A stretch of 64,000 nt of DNA from Hibiscus mutabilis (GCA_019671005.1 CM033717.1:72585850-72649849); one strand, 5' to 3'. Positions 34,179 through 47,646 are shown, counted from the first letter of the stretch. Notes: generated from the letters alone by a model not told the origin. A program made the numbers and translations.

Positions 34179-35460
34179 GCGGCGAAGTTACATGGGGCTC
34201 GCAAAGGTTTGGTCCTCGCGGTTTATCTTTATAATTTATTTTTTACTTTTATGATTTATATTTTTAATTTGGTTCTTTAAAATTTTAAATATAATTTATA
34301 TTACATATTTTAATATTATAAAATAATTTTTATTTTAGTGGTAAAATGGATAATTAAAAATAAACTTGTTTTACTTGAAGTCGATATATCAAATTATTCT
34401 ATTGACATTTTTAGCCTTGTTTTCTTTTTCTAATTTCTATCTTATAATAGTACTTTATTCTCAGTCTCGTTAACTTTTAATTCATGGCTTCACCCAAAGT
34501 TGGCCCTGAGGGCGGACAAGAGGGGTTTCCGCCCAAAGTACACTATTTATATTTTTAATTATATACGTAGTCTTTTAATTTAAATATTTATTAATGGAGT
34601 CTACCATCCCTAATTAAAATTTTATTTAGTCTAAACATTAATGAGTTTTAGTGTCATAATTGAGATTTTAATAATAGTTTAGTTTTTTTTAATATTTATT
34701 ATTGGGGTTCATTTTTTCAATACTTGTTTGTAGCTTTATTTTCAATATTTGTTATTAGAGGCTCATTTTTTTTAATATTTGTTATTAAGGGCCTACTATT
34801 AAAATTAATTTTTTTAATATTTGTTATTAGGGTCAAATTTTTTCAATAATGTTATTTGAGGCCTAATTTTTTAAATACTTGTTATTAAAAGTTCATTTTT
34901 TTTTCTTAATATTTGTTATTAGGAGCTACTTTTAAAATTTAATTTTTCAATATTTTTTATTAGGAGACTGCTCTTAAAATTTATTTTTTCAATATTTGTC
35001 GATAGGGGTCTAAATTGTTAAATACTTGTTATTTGTGGTCCGATTTTTTTAATATTTGTTATTTGAGGTTTAAATTTTTTAATACTTATCATTAGACATT
35101 CATTTTTTTCCAAATATTTGTTATTAGGGGCATACTCTTAAAATTATTACTTTTTAATAACTGTTATTAGGGTCTTACTCTTAAAATTTATTTTTTTAAT
35201 ATTTTTTTATTGGGGCCAATTTTTTTCAATAATTGTTATTAGATATTCAATTTTTCTCAATATTTATTATCAGAGGCTTATTCTTAAAATTTAAATTTTT
35301 TATTTCAGGCATACTCTTAAAATTTATTATTTTTTAATATTTATTATTAAAAATATACTCTTAAAATTTAGTTTTTTCAACACTTATTATTAGGTGCTTA
35401 AATTTTTAATTTGTCTCGAGCCTCCAAAATTTCAGCACCGGCCCCGGCTTCGCCTCATTA
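34179..35460. mobile_element. Non-autonomous element largely made of a degenerate minisatellite
   Basis: The left end is CAGCGGCGAAGTTACATGGG and the right end is CCGGCCCCGGCTTCGCCTCA, imperfect inverted matches of a CAG-GGCGAAG type end. From about 34680 to 35405 it holds roughly 15 degenerate units, each around 45-60 bp, built on TTTTTAATATTTGTTATTAG followed by GGGCCTACTCTTAAAATT-like text. A related array is at 55150-55632. No coding capacity is seen and the boundaries are approximate. Confidence 0.5.
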
Positions 35461-35894
35461 TATAACGAAGAAAAGTTGATAGTTTTGTAATGGAAATTGA
35501 CCTTTGAAGAGAGCTTAGGAGAGTGGCAACAAACAGTCGATTTTTTTATCATCTTATCTGAAAATTTAGTGAAGTTTAAATTTTCATCCATCCTCGAAAC
35601 TGAAGTATATAATACATATATTTGTATGTATAGTTGTGGACTTGAAATGTTGGGCTAAGGTTTATGGGCTGGATCAAATGAATAACAATATTCACATTAG
35701 TAAAAATAATATTACTAAATTTTATATAATAATAAAAATAACTTAACTAGATAAACTCATTTTTTCTCTCTAAAAACTAAATAAAATTCATAAAAATATT
35801 GAAATAGATTTTGTATCTGATTAATTATACTTATTATTTTATGTTGGTTATTATTTAAATAATATTACAGTTATAAATCAATTAAAAGTAATGA

Positions 35895-36310
35895 GCTTAA
35901 GGGTGTAACAAGTCTTTGAACTTTTGAAAAAAAAACAATTAAGCCATTGGACTTTTATTGCACCCAATTAAGCTCTTGAACCAAGAAATTTAATCAATTA
36001 AGCCCTTTGATCAATATTGACCATTAAATCTTGACAGTTTTTTCTTCAGATATTACCGGCACATGGTACACTATAGTTCTATCATGTTGCATTTACAAAA
36101 AAGATCAAAAAGTATTTTTTATAAATTTAATAAGTTTTTTTAGAATTTTTATAACATTTAAAGAATTTTTAAATAAAATAAAAAATTTCTGAAAACTATC
36201 AAGTGGAAACACTGTGACACAATGTATTGCAACAATAGATCGAACAAAACTATTCAAATTTAATGGTCAAAGGGCTTAATTGATTCAGTTTATTGGTTTA
36301 AGGGCTTAAT
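35895..36310. mobile_element. Foldback MITE, family 1, right end truncated
   Basis: The left arm starts GCTTAAGGGTGTAAC and reads AATTAAGCCCTTTGATCAAT and GACCATTAAAT. The right arm at 36254-36310 is its inverse (ATTTAATGGTCAAAGGGCTT). The outer GGGTGTAA end is missing on the right. The complete relative is at 47998-48554. Confidence 0.7.
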
Positions 36311-38365
36311 ATTTTTAGCACTAGAAATAAATGCACTAGCATCAAGCCGTTAATATTTTTCATTCAAATAACATATAAAGAACATCATTGGGAAGCTAGC
36401 ATTTTTTATTTCCAAATTTGTCTAGTTAAGTTCAACGTCTAATCATTCGCGTTTTGTTAGATGTTGGCCAGAAAAGCCAATTTTTAGTTTAACATGTGAT
36501 GTTTCCATCACAAAAAATGTTTGGTGTTCATTATATTTAATACATTAGACTTAGGGTTAAGTAAAAAATCAACCGAACAGGACATAGTATTTGGACGGTT
36601 AATGGAAACTTAGTTTAAATGCTATAATTACTCGAATTGAACTTAATTTTTATTTAATATATAATTAGTTTTTATTTTTTATATTGAAAACTATAGCTAT
36701 GTCATATAAATTAATTGTTGGTCTAGCGTGAAGAGACATTAGACTCCTTAAACAACATCTAAAGTTCAAAATTTTGACGTTATAAATTTATTAACCAATA
36801 AATCGAATATCGAAAACTATATAAAAAAACAAAACAAAACAAAAACTAAGAAATAAAAAGGATAATAAAGTCGTGCAAAACAGCTGCCTTGTAATCTCGA
36901 AGCCTTAAAATTCAAAGGGATAACCTTACATATTAAGACATGTATCTCTTCTCCTTGAATATATTGTAATATTTCTGGATAACACAATGTCAATTTACAT
37001 CGTGATTTTGACAGGGTCTTCTATATGTAACATTTTTATTGTTAAGAATTTCAGGTCAAAGTCTAAGGCTGACAAAAAAAAAAACAAACGAATTAAGGAC
37101 CAAAGTGATGCCAAATTGTCAATCATATACCATATTGTACACGGCAGTTAGCATAAATCTGAAAATTTTAATATTCAAAAAATATATGAAAGTTTTAAAC
37201 TTTTCCTCCAAATTTAATCTCTCGCTACAAAGTCACTACAGGTTAAAGTACACTACAAGTCCCTATATTATATAAAAAGTCTATTTCAATCCCTCTAATA
37301 TACATTGAAAAAAGTAAGTATTTTGGTCCAACATGTTATGGTTAGCTGACTTAAATATGTTGGTTTATATACTTTTTAGGTCCTTGTCAACTTTGAAATT
37401 GAACAAATTGGTCCATCTTAAAAAAGAAATAGTAATTTTGTTCATGTACATTTTGAAAGCGAGCGGAGAAAAACGATCTACGAAAATATTGACATTTTTG
37501 CGTTAGTACATGATACATGTCCAATTGTGATTTAATAGTTTTTTTAAAATAAAATAAAAAGTGAACTCTATACAAATTATAATCTAGAATGTAATATGAA
37601 AGGTATTTTTATGTGTTATTTTTTGGTGTGATTGCAAAAACTAATCTATGTTGATGTTTAACTTGTAATTATAATATTATTGTAAAGAAACAACGGAATT
37701 TAAAGTTAGAATAAGACTTAATTTTGCATTTAGATTTTATAAGTGTTTAAAAATTTTATGTAAAAGTTCACACAAAAATATTTTGAGAGAGATTAAGTTG
37801 CTTGAGTTCAAAATTGAGATGAACCTAGAGAGTGTTTAAACCAAAATATTTAAGCCAACTAACAATATCATTAGCGTTTTAGTCCAAAATGTTAATTTTT
37901 AAAACGTACAAAGACTAAAATATTATCTTTTATAGTAGAGGGATTAAATTGATTTCTTCAAGTATAATATTGTAAAAGACTCTAACCGGTACCGCAAGTA
38001 TAAAAATTATATAAATTCTACTCTTTGTGAAGTTAAAATCTAACTATGATAAAATATTCTTACATCGAAGAATATGTATATGCAATATTTTCTTTCTTTC
38101 CCTATCTCAGTTGACAAACATGCATCATCTTGCAGATTCCGAAATTCTAATTTTTTAACATTAGAACTTGAAGGGATTAAATTTGAAATTTCACCATTAA
38201 AGAATTACCCCCGTTGGTTCCTATGGACCGACTTTTGCATGGTTTTACGCGCATTATATATATAACCTGATCGATTCTGCGTTGGAAAATTATTCATTTG
38301 ACCAATGAATTATTCATAATTTGTGTTGGGAGACTTTTCCAAGTCAATATGGGTTCGCTTTTGTG
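36311..38365. other. Intergenic DNA upstream of the laccase gene, no supported gene
   Basis: AT-rich sequence with scattered repeat-like phrases (for example AGTCCCTATATTATATAAAA at 37256 and GTAGAGGGATTAAATTGATT near 37935). No coding frame with recognisable features. Confidence 0.45.
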
Positions 38366-38368
38366 CTG

Positions 38369-38375
38369 TATAAAT
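38369..38375 (+). promoter_or_regulatory. Candidate TATA box of the laccase gene
   Basis: TATAAAT lies 103 nt upstream of the laccase ATG, predicting transcription from about 38400 and a leader of roughly 75-80 nt. Another TATATATA run lies at about 38255 and is the alternative. Confidence 0.55.
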
Positions 38376-38477
38376 TCATGAATTTTGTATCCCAAAACTC
38401 ACAAAACAATTAAGTTTGCAAACTGAACAACACTTTTAAGACACAATTTTTCTTATTTTGATCTATCGGGAAAAAAT

Positions 38478-40629
38478 ATGGGTTTATCGAAGCTAGGTGC
38501 TGTGCCATGGCTGCTAGGGATTTTGTTCCTATGTAGCCTTTGCATGGCCGATGTCCATTACTATGACTTCTTAGTAAGTATTTGTTTATTTAGGTTTGCA
38601 TTACTTCTTATATTTTATTTGTATTCGAAATTTGATGTGCATGATTCATATTTAGGTTCGAGAGTCGAATTTTACGAAGCTGTGCAATACGAAACCAATG
38701 TTGGTCGTAAACGATAGTTATCCGGGACCTGAGATTCGGGTTCACAGGGGAGACACTGTGTTTGTTAATGTCCATAATCAAGGATCCTATGGCTTTACCA
38801 TTCACTGGTAATAATAATTTACGTTTAACTCTTTTGATTTTTCATTTTTTGATGCAATGTTTTTAATGAATTGGTTGAATGCTAATAGGCATGGTGTGAA
38901 ACAACCGAGGAATCCATGGTCGGATGGTCCCGAGTTTGTAACGCAGTGTCCGATTCAACCAGGAACAAACTTCACCTACGAAGTTGTATTATCCGATGAA
39001 ATAGGGACTCTCTGGTGGCATGCTCACAGTGATTGGACCCGTGGCTCCGTCCATGGCGCCTTCGTCATTCTACCGGCAAAGCACGAAACTTATCCGTTCC
39101 ATCCTCCTCATGCTGAACAGACAATTATACTCGGTAAGGGATCTACTTACACGCTTTCATAACTTTTTGTACGATTAATCCGACCGACTGTCTTATTTGA
39201 TTTTATTGTGTGTAGAATCATGGTATAATGGAGACTATCTACAACTTCTCCGAGATTCAAATTTAACCGGCCAAGCTATACCCGCACCGGATGCTTACGC
39301 TATCAATGGGCATTTAGGGGACAATACCGGATGCAACGGTACGTATAACTAAATTCTATCATTTTCATTATGTCAGGCCACAGCGCAACGTTGCGACCGC
39401 AATTTAATTATAAAGAGATTTCTTCGATGTTGCAGATACGATATTCCGAATGGAAGTTAATCACCGGGAGACATATCTCCTCCGCATCATCAACGCTGCA
39501 ATGAACGAAGACAAGTTCTTTTCCATTGCGAACCACACCCTCATAGTGGTTGCACAAGATGCCTCCTACGTTCAAAGGTTTGCAGCCGACTATATAATGA
39601 TCAGTCCAGGACAAACCATGGATGTTTTGGTCCACGCAAACCAGAATATTGGCCAGTATTACATGGTCATGAGGAATTTCCACGACAGTGCTGCTCGATC
39701 GAACAATAATATCACTACCGGTGTTTTCCGATATAAGAACAGTGTTGGCGGATTGAATATTAATGCTTCCTTAGTGAAATTGCCACTCCCGGACGACTCG
39801 AACGCTACAAGTAGCTTCGTGAGCCGAATTAGGAATGCAAGAGTCAGACAGAACCCGCGGTTGATTGTGCCTAGACGCATCGATAGACGTGTCTATGTCG
39901 CAATCGCCACAACCTCCATTAATTGCTCCAACCCGGAGTGCCTTGCGGTTTCTCCGACGAGATTCACCGCGGCGATGAACGATGTAATCTTTCAATTCCC
40001 ACGTATCGACATTCTCCAAGCATACTACAACAGGAGCATCAACGGTGTTTTCACCAAAGATTTCCCCCTTGAGCCACCCGAATTCTATAACTTTACCGGA
40101 GAATTGAGCGGTATCAATCCGAATGTCAGTATGGGGACGAGAGCCGTCACGCTAAATTACGGTGAAGCAGTCGAGATTGTCTTCCAAGCAACCCAGTTCG
40201 GTGCCGGAGGAAGTCATCCACTTCATTTGCACGGCTTCAGTTTCTATAAGGTGGGGACTGGTTCAGGCAACTTCAATAATGTGACCGACCCTAGGTCGTA
40301 CAACCTGGTGGATCCGCCGCTGATTAACACCGTGCATGTTCCCGCTAGAGGATGGGTTGCACTCCGGTTCTTTGCAAAAAATCCCGGTAAGTTTTCGTTA
40401 ATCAAAGTAAAGAAATTAAAACTTTTTTAGCAAGTTAAGTGAGTGTTAACTGCGTGACACGGTTTAACGGTGAAAGTGATTTAATATTTCAGGTGTTTGG
40501 TTTATGCACTGTCACTTGGAAAGGCATAGTAGCTGGGGTATGGACACGGTTTTCATCGTGAAAAATGGGGCCACCGCGGAAACAAGCATCCGTCCACCGC
40601 CGACCACCGGCATGCCTGTTTGTTCTTGA
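38478..40629 (+). CDS. Laccase (secreted multicopper oxidase)
   Basis: Laccases oxidise phenolics such as monolignols or flavonoids in the cell wall while reducing oxygen to water. Six plus-strand exons join in frame: 38478-38573, 38656-38807, 38889-39133, 39216-39338, 39436-40386, 40493-40629, giving 567 residues, a normal plant laccase length. Residues 1 to about 24 form a signal peptide (LLGILFLCSLCMA), followed by DVHYYDFLV. All copper ligand motifs are present: HWHG at 82-85, HAH at 127-129, HPLHLH at 466-471, HCHLERH at 528-534 with Met at 539 in the type-1 axial position. Many Asn-X-Ser/Thr sites fit an extracellular glycoprotein. I judge it nearest the LAC14/LAC15-like branch from HSSWGMDTVF, but the exact member is uncertain. 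No defect is seen. Confidence 0.96.
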
Positions 40630-40682
40630 GCTTGGAAGAAAAAAGTAGCATTAGTGTATGAATAACTGGTATCCGTAGTGTC

Positions 40683-40688
40683 AATAAA
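40683..40688 (+). terminator. Candidate polyadenylation signal of the laccase gene
   Basis: AATAAA lies 54 nt after the laccase stop codon, in T-rich sequence, a normal position for a plant near-upstream polyadenylation element. Confidence 0.5.
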
Positions 40689-41411
40689 ACTATTTGATTA
40701 TTTTTTTTAACAAATTATTTGATTTGTCAACAAAATAATAAAATGAAAGTGTTCCTTCTGTCAAAAGATTTATGATTATTGAATATATTTTATTATTATT
40801 CTAAATTCCTATGATAATATCAGCATTCTTTTAAGTCGGATCTATTACTCAGAACAATTCCTGATTTACTATAGAAAATATTAAACATTTGAAATCATTA
40901 AGTGATCTAGAAAAAAAAGATGATGTTATTCTTTCCAGTTGATCCGAGTTCAAACAACATATTCTACAAACGTGCATGAGTTCATTTAAAATTGAAATTA
41001 AATATTTAATTAAATTCCACTACTACTAATATATTTAAGCCTGGATATAAAACTTAATTTTAAATGTGGACCAAGGGTCAAACCCAGTTGTAAAAGCCCA
41101 ACAAATAAAGAGGATGGCCTACTCCGAATATGTCCAATTAAATCTAGAAATTAACGGGCCGAGAATCCCCCAAAAATTTCGGCCGTAAACAATAACGTGA
41201 CTGATAAATTGATTATTTTATTAGGTGACACATTCATATAAGAGTCATATTGTATGAATTTAAACATAATTTTGTTATTTTTTATAACTTTAATAAAATT
41301 ATTTGTTGATTAATGATGAGACGTGATTTATTGATAATGTACAGAATCATATGCTATAAACCCACATTTTATTTTATTGAAATGATAATTAAATATTTTT
41401 GAAGTTATAAG

Positions 41412-41638
41412 AAACATTTTTTTAAAATATGATTATTTGATATGTATAAGATATTGGATGAACTTAGGTGGGGAATATCCGAAAATTGTGAGGATTCGAA
41501 CCGATAGGGATGGGGACTAATCGAAATTTTCATCCATGGGCACGGGGAAGTTTTATCACCGAAGCTCAAATGGAAATAGGGACGGATTGCTATATTCAAA
41601 CCGTAGGGATAACCGAATCGTAACCCTCTAGACCCGCC
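41412..41638 (+). repeat. Segment copied at 33447-33673; leads into a large LTR
   Basis: This is the partner of the 227-bp copy at 33.4 kb, equal in length and about 94% identical by eye. It contains GGGATGGGGACTAATCG and CACGGGGAAG text that also recurs, more diverged, at 55645-55860 and as a worn inverted piece near 46120-46190. Its last 20 bases are the start of the LTR-like block that follows. Confidence 0.8.
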
Positions 41639-44600
41639 TATACGTTACCACATATCTTAGGAATCACATTAGGGTCACAAGAGCAACCCACGGTAACAAT
41701 CAACATAAAAAATATTTTTTTCTTAAAACACTTATTAAACTGTAACGTTAACTTTTGTTTAAAATATCCTTTCAAAAAAATCATTCAAACATATAACAAT
41801 ATTTTCAGAAAACGTATTACATACACTATCATGAAATAATACATGACATACATGCCCACTAACCGTACCAGTACCGTACTCCAAAAGCGACACCGAGAGA
41901 ACTCTGAACATTGATGTCGGTCATTACCATGATGGATTTCTTTTAACCTGCGATGGCAAAAACGATGTGAGCTTGAGAAATCTCAGTAATACAGAACTAC
42001 CAAGAGATGATAAAGCACGGGTAGGTATATGGCAAGCGTAACACTATCATGATGTACTGAGCAACAACAAGCTCAAATTACGATTCGATAGTTCAGTAAG
42101 GCATTATAACAGAAGGTAACAGTGGTTCTTTATTTGGTCACACGAGTATCAAGAGATATGTCTATAGCTGGAGATTCATAAGAGATTTAGATTTCAGAAG
42201 TTGAAATAAGGTGTTTAGTGTGGTTCATTAAACGCAGATTGGAAGCATACTGAGAGTTTCAAACTTTGGTACATTAGTTCAGTATGGTAGAATTATAGAA
42301 GGAACATAAAGTTTCATTTTAATTACCTGACTACCCTCCAACCATACACCAATATGCAGTATCCCAGAAAGACTTACCCTAGGCCTATTGGGCGTAGGAG
42401 CTTAGGTATAGAAGAACTTACCAGCGCTGAGCCTACATAACTTCAATCATATCCCGGATAGTATACCCTAGATAAAATCAATTTTTATCTAGTAAACAGT
42501 GATAACAGAAAATGTGTAACATATATATTTGTATCAGAAGACAGAAGCTAAGAATTGTGCTTTCATTACGGATAGCAAAGTTCTACTTTTAATTTAGAGC
42601 AGGTAGTTTTGGTTAAAAACGGAGAAAATACTCATGAACACATGGAGTCCTCTATATGGTCCAATTTATTTCTCGTAGTTGGTAAATATCAGGAAGAGAA
42701 CATTGGACATCTGACGATTTTAGACTAATTTCATAACGAGGTCCCTATGAAAAAGGGGATTCAGTACTATCGGCTCAAACCTGACACTCGAAAGTTGATA
42801 CATCAGGATCATTGAGATTTCAGATATATTATGAGTGATCCAATCATTAAAGCCTACGAGGGCATTATGGCCATTTTGACCTTAATGAGTAATTTGGTAA
42901 TTTAACCCAACAAGGTATAAACGGTGATGCACATAATTTAGGAATTCTGGTTGCTCACCAGGTTTCTAAGTCCCTTTGAATTAATCGGAACCCATCAATA
43001 CAGTGTTTAACAAAATAGTTCTCCTTCACCAATCAACCACTGAACATTCCACGAGAAGTCAAACATGTATTCAAGCGATATTTCCCAAGTATTCGAACAA
43101 GTGCATTACACCCGAACTCAATCCATGGCATCAAAAGTACCTTTAAAGAACAGGTTACTCTTACTATTAACTATGTACTTTCTCCAAATAAATCGAACCC
43201 ACCTTCATATAGTATTCTTCCAATATCACTTTAGTACCGAAAACGACCAACAAACACAAATCGTGTATTACCACTTTCAGAGCCATTACATTTGTTTGGC
43301 TTTATTGGTATCTCTTATTCCATGTCTTAGAGGTATTTTCAGTCATTTTAGTATTCGAAGGTATTCCAGACACTTCGATGCCCAAAGGTGTTTCAATTAT
43401 TCTGAGCCTATTCATTCATTTCAAAACTCGAAGGTATATCCATCATTTCAGTTAATTTGGCAATTAGTGTCTGAGGATATTTCAGTCTTTTCTTTCATTA
43501 CGGTCATTCCGATCGATTCTGCCTTACTAGTAATTCCAATCATCTTAGTCATTTAAATCAATCCAATCTTTTACACCACTTTGATTAATCTAGACATGCA
43601 AATGGTTTTCCGTAACATATCTTTAGAGATTCATTCAGAAATTCATAATCCAAGGAATTCCAAGTAATTTACAATTTCGAAGGTACCTTTGTTATCATAA
43701 CTTTCCAAGCAAAACGGGGTTTTCAAATGAATCAATTGTTTTACCAAATCTAGTGTAGATCCTAGATCGCTTTCATTGTCAGGGGTATTTTGTCATTTCT
43801 CATCCAAGCATTCTGAGCGATAGATCTTTTATCAATAAATAATCTGAATTAAAAGTTTCGAGGTGAATTGTTTTATCAATTAATCACTAAACTTGGATTA
43901 CTTACCGATCATCAATTCCATATTCGAGTCATTTAGGTCTTATCCAAATTACTATCTTTCTATCGTAATCGGTATGAATTTAAAATATTCGGGCATTAAT
44001 CAATTCCATTCATGCATTAACCAATACCAACAAGTTTTGTAAAGCATAAGGAGGTAGTAAAGTATTACCTTAAATCCTTACTATATCAGTCGACCCTTGA
44101 AACGACATTCGAACACTCTGGAACATGAACTCAACGTCATCTACCTCTCGAATACGAAGATATATGAATACCTTCAATTAAACATAATCCATAATCAATC
44201 CTTAGCTTGATCACAATTCTTAAACTGAAAAACTAAATACATGCATTTTTGGGTTCAAGGTCATATTCAGAGGCTTTTGGGTCAAAATTTTGCAAAACAT
44301 ACTTCAAAAATGGACTCAGAACGCGGTAAAACATATAGGGATTTTCAGAAAATTTAACTTTTTTATTAAAGTAAATGGTCAAAGTCAATGCTGACATCAA
44401 CAGTCAAGGTCAATGCTGATGTCAGCAGCCAACTAGGATGACTCGAATGAGTTAACTCATTAAGTTGACTCGGTGAGCTGGCTCGGATGAGTTAACTCGG
44501 TTAGACGAGTCAGGCTGAACTCGGATTTGGGTTAGACTCGGGTTATCGGGCCAGTTAAACGGGTTGGGCAGGTTCGAAAATGGGCTTATAAGCAGACCGG

Positions 44601-45446
44601 CCCAAGAAAAATTATGACGGGCTTAACAGTCGGTTCAATGGGCTAAACGGAGTCTGACCAAATCAGTTTAGAGCTGAACCGGTTTGGTTCACAAGCGAAC
44701 CGGCCAAGTAGGTTGGAACTTGCCGGCAACGGCGCGTGAATACCACGCACGGCCTGAACGGCCAGAAAACACTAAAATAACGCCCAAAACAACCACAACA
44801 AATCTTTAAGCTTTAAAAACTTAGAATTAGGTCAGGATCTTACTGGACTTACCCAAAACTAAGCAAAATGGTTGAATCTCTCGTAGCTCCGACGAGGCTT
44901 CAAATGGTATCAGTCAGATGATCGGCGACCGGTGTTACGCTCGCCTTGACACAGGGAGTTCTCGAATGGTGGCAGCACGACGAAAAGACAATCGAGGTGG
45001 CCAGAATCTTTGAATAACGGAGGCGGGGGAGTTTGGTTCTCGTTGAACCTTGGAAACATTCCTTCCCGGCTAACGGCGACACCTAAGAGCGAGTGGGGAG
45101 AGGGTTTTTGGTCAGGCGGAGGCGGCGGTCACGCTGACAGTGGCGGTGAAAGCCACGGTGCGGTGGTGGAGGAGATTAGAGACAACGACCGGTGAGGGAA
45201 GGGAAAGGTCGAAAGAGGGGGGAAATCTGGGTATTTCAGATCCAAATGATGCATTGATTAGGTAGTTGAGGTGTCAAACTTTATTATCATTAGTAAAATT
45301 AAACTAGAGCAAACAAGAACCAAGAGTAGCTTTGGCTCAATTGGTTAAGGCTTAGGCTTACTATATTAGAGGTTAAGGGTTTAAACTCCTTTCTCATTTT
45401 TATATCTTTATTCATTTTATTTTATTTATGAAATTGGGGTGTTACA
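41619..45446. mobile_element. Probable solo LTR (about 3.8 kb)
   Basis: The block starts CGTAACCCTCTAGACCCGCC (compare TGTAACGCCCTAGAACCGCC at 33654) and ends GGGGTGTTACA, the start and end style seen in large plant Ty3/Gypsy LTRs. CGAAT before and CGAAC after (41614-41618, 45447-45451) could be a decayed 5-bp target duplication. It holds no gag or pol. Inside are an ACTCGG-rich region (44440-44720), a GC-rich region (44870-45215) and a tRNA-like box pair (45330-45400). Lack of a second LTR suggests a solo LTR. A non-coding large retroelement is the alternative. Confidence 0.55.
45329..45400 (+). other. tRNA-like Pol III box pair inside the LTR-like block
   Basis: TGGCTCAATTGGTTAAGG resembles a tRNA A-box region and GGTTAAGGGTTTAAACTCC a B-box region about 40 nt later. 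It lacks a recognisable anticodon stem and acceptor pairing by eye, so it is a tRNA-like remnant rather than a gene. Confidence 0.3.
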
Positions 45447-47019
45447 CGAACTATAACTATATTATTATTGCTTTAACTTTCTCTTAAATTTAGTCATACT
45501 TAAATTTCTCAACACGTTTCTATTTTAATTTTTAGATATAAGTTAAAATACTCGTCTAAATCTTCCCTCAACACAATACATTTTCAATCTTAATCATCTC
45601 GTAACTGCTTCTAATCGAAGTATTCAAATTTTATATTTTAAACTAAATTCGTGTTATGAGTGATAATATGTTGCAGATCTATTGGATCAACGCATATTAG
45701 ATCAACATCGGGTTTGGGTCAGATACCTGCGATTCATATTGGCTCACTGATCAAAACCATGTCCACCAAGTATGAAGACTGTGTGAGCGATCTACATCAG
45801 CTTAAATAGGGCCGGTTGTTAGGCTATAAATAACAAATAGTTGCAAAGGGAATTTTTATGCAAAAACTTGATGTGTGAATTGGCTCTATTTTCTTATCCC
45901 TTTCTATCTGTAATACTTTAGCTTTCGTTTTGAATAATTAAACAAACATTTCTTCTTCTATTTCATCTCTATTCATAACAATTCGCCATTTATTTTGGTC
46001 AATAAAATAATAAATTTGTTTAATTTTTTTGGAATGAGATTTCTTGAACACCGCGGGATCCGCGTGAGAAAAGTACGGGGATAAAAAACCGTAAAGCATT
46101 TAATAAAATTTCTCAAAACTATAACCGCAAAGGTTAGAGACGAAATGGAAAATGCAAAACAGTCTCACCCCACCCGATTCCCACCCCTAATAAGATACAA
46201 ATAATGAGTTTGAATAAAAAATAAAATTTTGACATATTCTTTATGTCACCATCACTTACCAAATATTTAAGTTTTCTTTTGACTTTGTACCAAATAAACA
46301 TACAATTAAGTATTTTTAAAAAAATAATTATAATATTAGTTGGGGATTTAAAACTCATACAAAGATATTAAATATATTGTAATTATTGGTATGTAAATAT
46401 AAAAAATTTACATTTATATTGTCTTGATTTTTCATTTTATTTGATATATTCATATGTAACATGTGTTAAAATATGAATACGAGATATAACCTTTCATTGA
46501 TCTTCTGAGCAAGCACATTTGGTTGGTTGATCTAACTACTTATATTTGTTTTCTCATATTTTTTTAAGTCATAGGTTTTAGACCTTCTATGCGCACTTTC
46601 ATTCATTTTCCTAGAGCATTCCTTCCCCTTCTCTCTAGATAGTATTAGAATTAGGATTTATCAAAAAAAATCTTTCAATGACCTTCTAAATACAAAGATT
46701 TAACCAACAACTAATTGTTCTAGTAGAATGAGACGCTAATTCTCTTAAGCAATATCAGGGGTTCGCGTCCTAACGTTAAGAATAAAGTAAATTGAGTTGG
46801 GAGGATTACCCTCATAAAGGACATATGCAATACCCAATCCGGCTTATTCAGCTAAAAAATTAGATATAGATGGATATAATTAAAAATGCTCGAATACAAC
46901 ATATAATGTATTCAATTATCACATCACATCCAATATTAAATAACATAGTTGGTAACATATATGATCGGGGTATTGCAATTGTGGCTGTGAATCCAAGACC
47001 GCTATTTCGAATTATGATG
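45447..47019. other. Intergenic DNA, no supported gene
   Basis: No coding frame is supported. Near 46120-46190 there is a worn minus-orientation relative of the GGGTGGGAATCGGGTGGGG repeat seen at 41.4 and 55.6 kb. A possible tRNA-like phrase (GGGGTTCGCGTCC) lies near 46758. A short segment at 45660-45800 is less AT-rich but unidentified. Confidence 0.45.
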
Positions 47020-47646
47020 TCATTGTCTTTCTAAATCATGTGTACGGACTTCGTCTTCTTCCCCACATAACGGAACTCTCGACATCGATCCCTCTCTGCT
47101 AAAAATTGTCTGAAAAGAACCCAAGGAGTTCCTTCTACCAAGGGAATATCCAGCTGAGGAATCGACGACCGCCATGGATGGACCTTCACGACTCTCGGGT
47201 TTAACCCGCGGCTTGGCCTCGATTCGACAAAGAGGACAAGTTGAATGCAAAGACAACCACTTGTCTATACACTCGGCATGGAAGATATGCCTGCAGTTCG
47301 GTAAAACTCTGGCCATGTCTTCATCTTCCAACATGGTTAAGCAAACCGAACACTCGGTTGACTTACCGTTATGATAAACTTCACCGACTTGGGTGGTTTG
47401 TTTGAACCGGAATATGGGCAACTAGTTGATAATCACGGGATCGAGCGGCGTGTCACTGCCACCGGACTGGAGTAGGCCTAAGCTACTCATGCGTCCGAGA
47501 AACGCTTGACGGCGGCTGTGAGCTTGGCGTCTATGCACGCAGCGTAAATAAAGACGAAATGTCACTACAAGGAAAACAACGGTTGATCCAGAAATAAAGG
47601 AGACGAACAGGAGACGGTTGATAAGGGAACCCGCATCGTCCGCCAC
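47020..47646 (-). pseudogene. ATL-type RING-H2 E3 ligase pseudogene (copy 1)
   Basis: The minus strand aligns throughout with the intact copy at 52250-52801: a membrane segment, a basic RRQAHSRRQ stretch, PLDPVIIN, then LPIFRFKQT and a complete RING-H2 (ECSVCLTMLEDEDMARVLPN, CRHIFHAECIDKW, CPLCR). Two defects stand out. The start codon is GTG (GTGGCGGACGAT) where the intact copy has ATG. A TAG at 47422-47424 sits where the intact copy has the TCG Ser of VINSLPIF. The C-terminal tail also differs, being longer and serine-rich. The RING ligands survive, so inactivation may be recent or the downstream part may still be read. Confidence 0.8.

Noticed and set aside
43065..43556. 163-codon plus-strand frame
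   Set aside because: It lies inside the LTR-like block at 41.6-45.4 kb. The composition is serine/isoleucine-rich without a known domain, best explained as chance in repeat DNA.
45010..45195. Gly-rich frame in a GC-rich patch
   Set aside because: It looks like a glycine-rich protein but is short, without splice partners, and within the LTR-like block.
45329..45400. tRNA gene
   Set aside because: Box-like motifs are present but no cloverleaf or anticodon arm can be drawn by eye. Kept only as a tRNA-like remnant.
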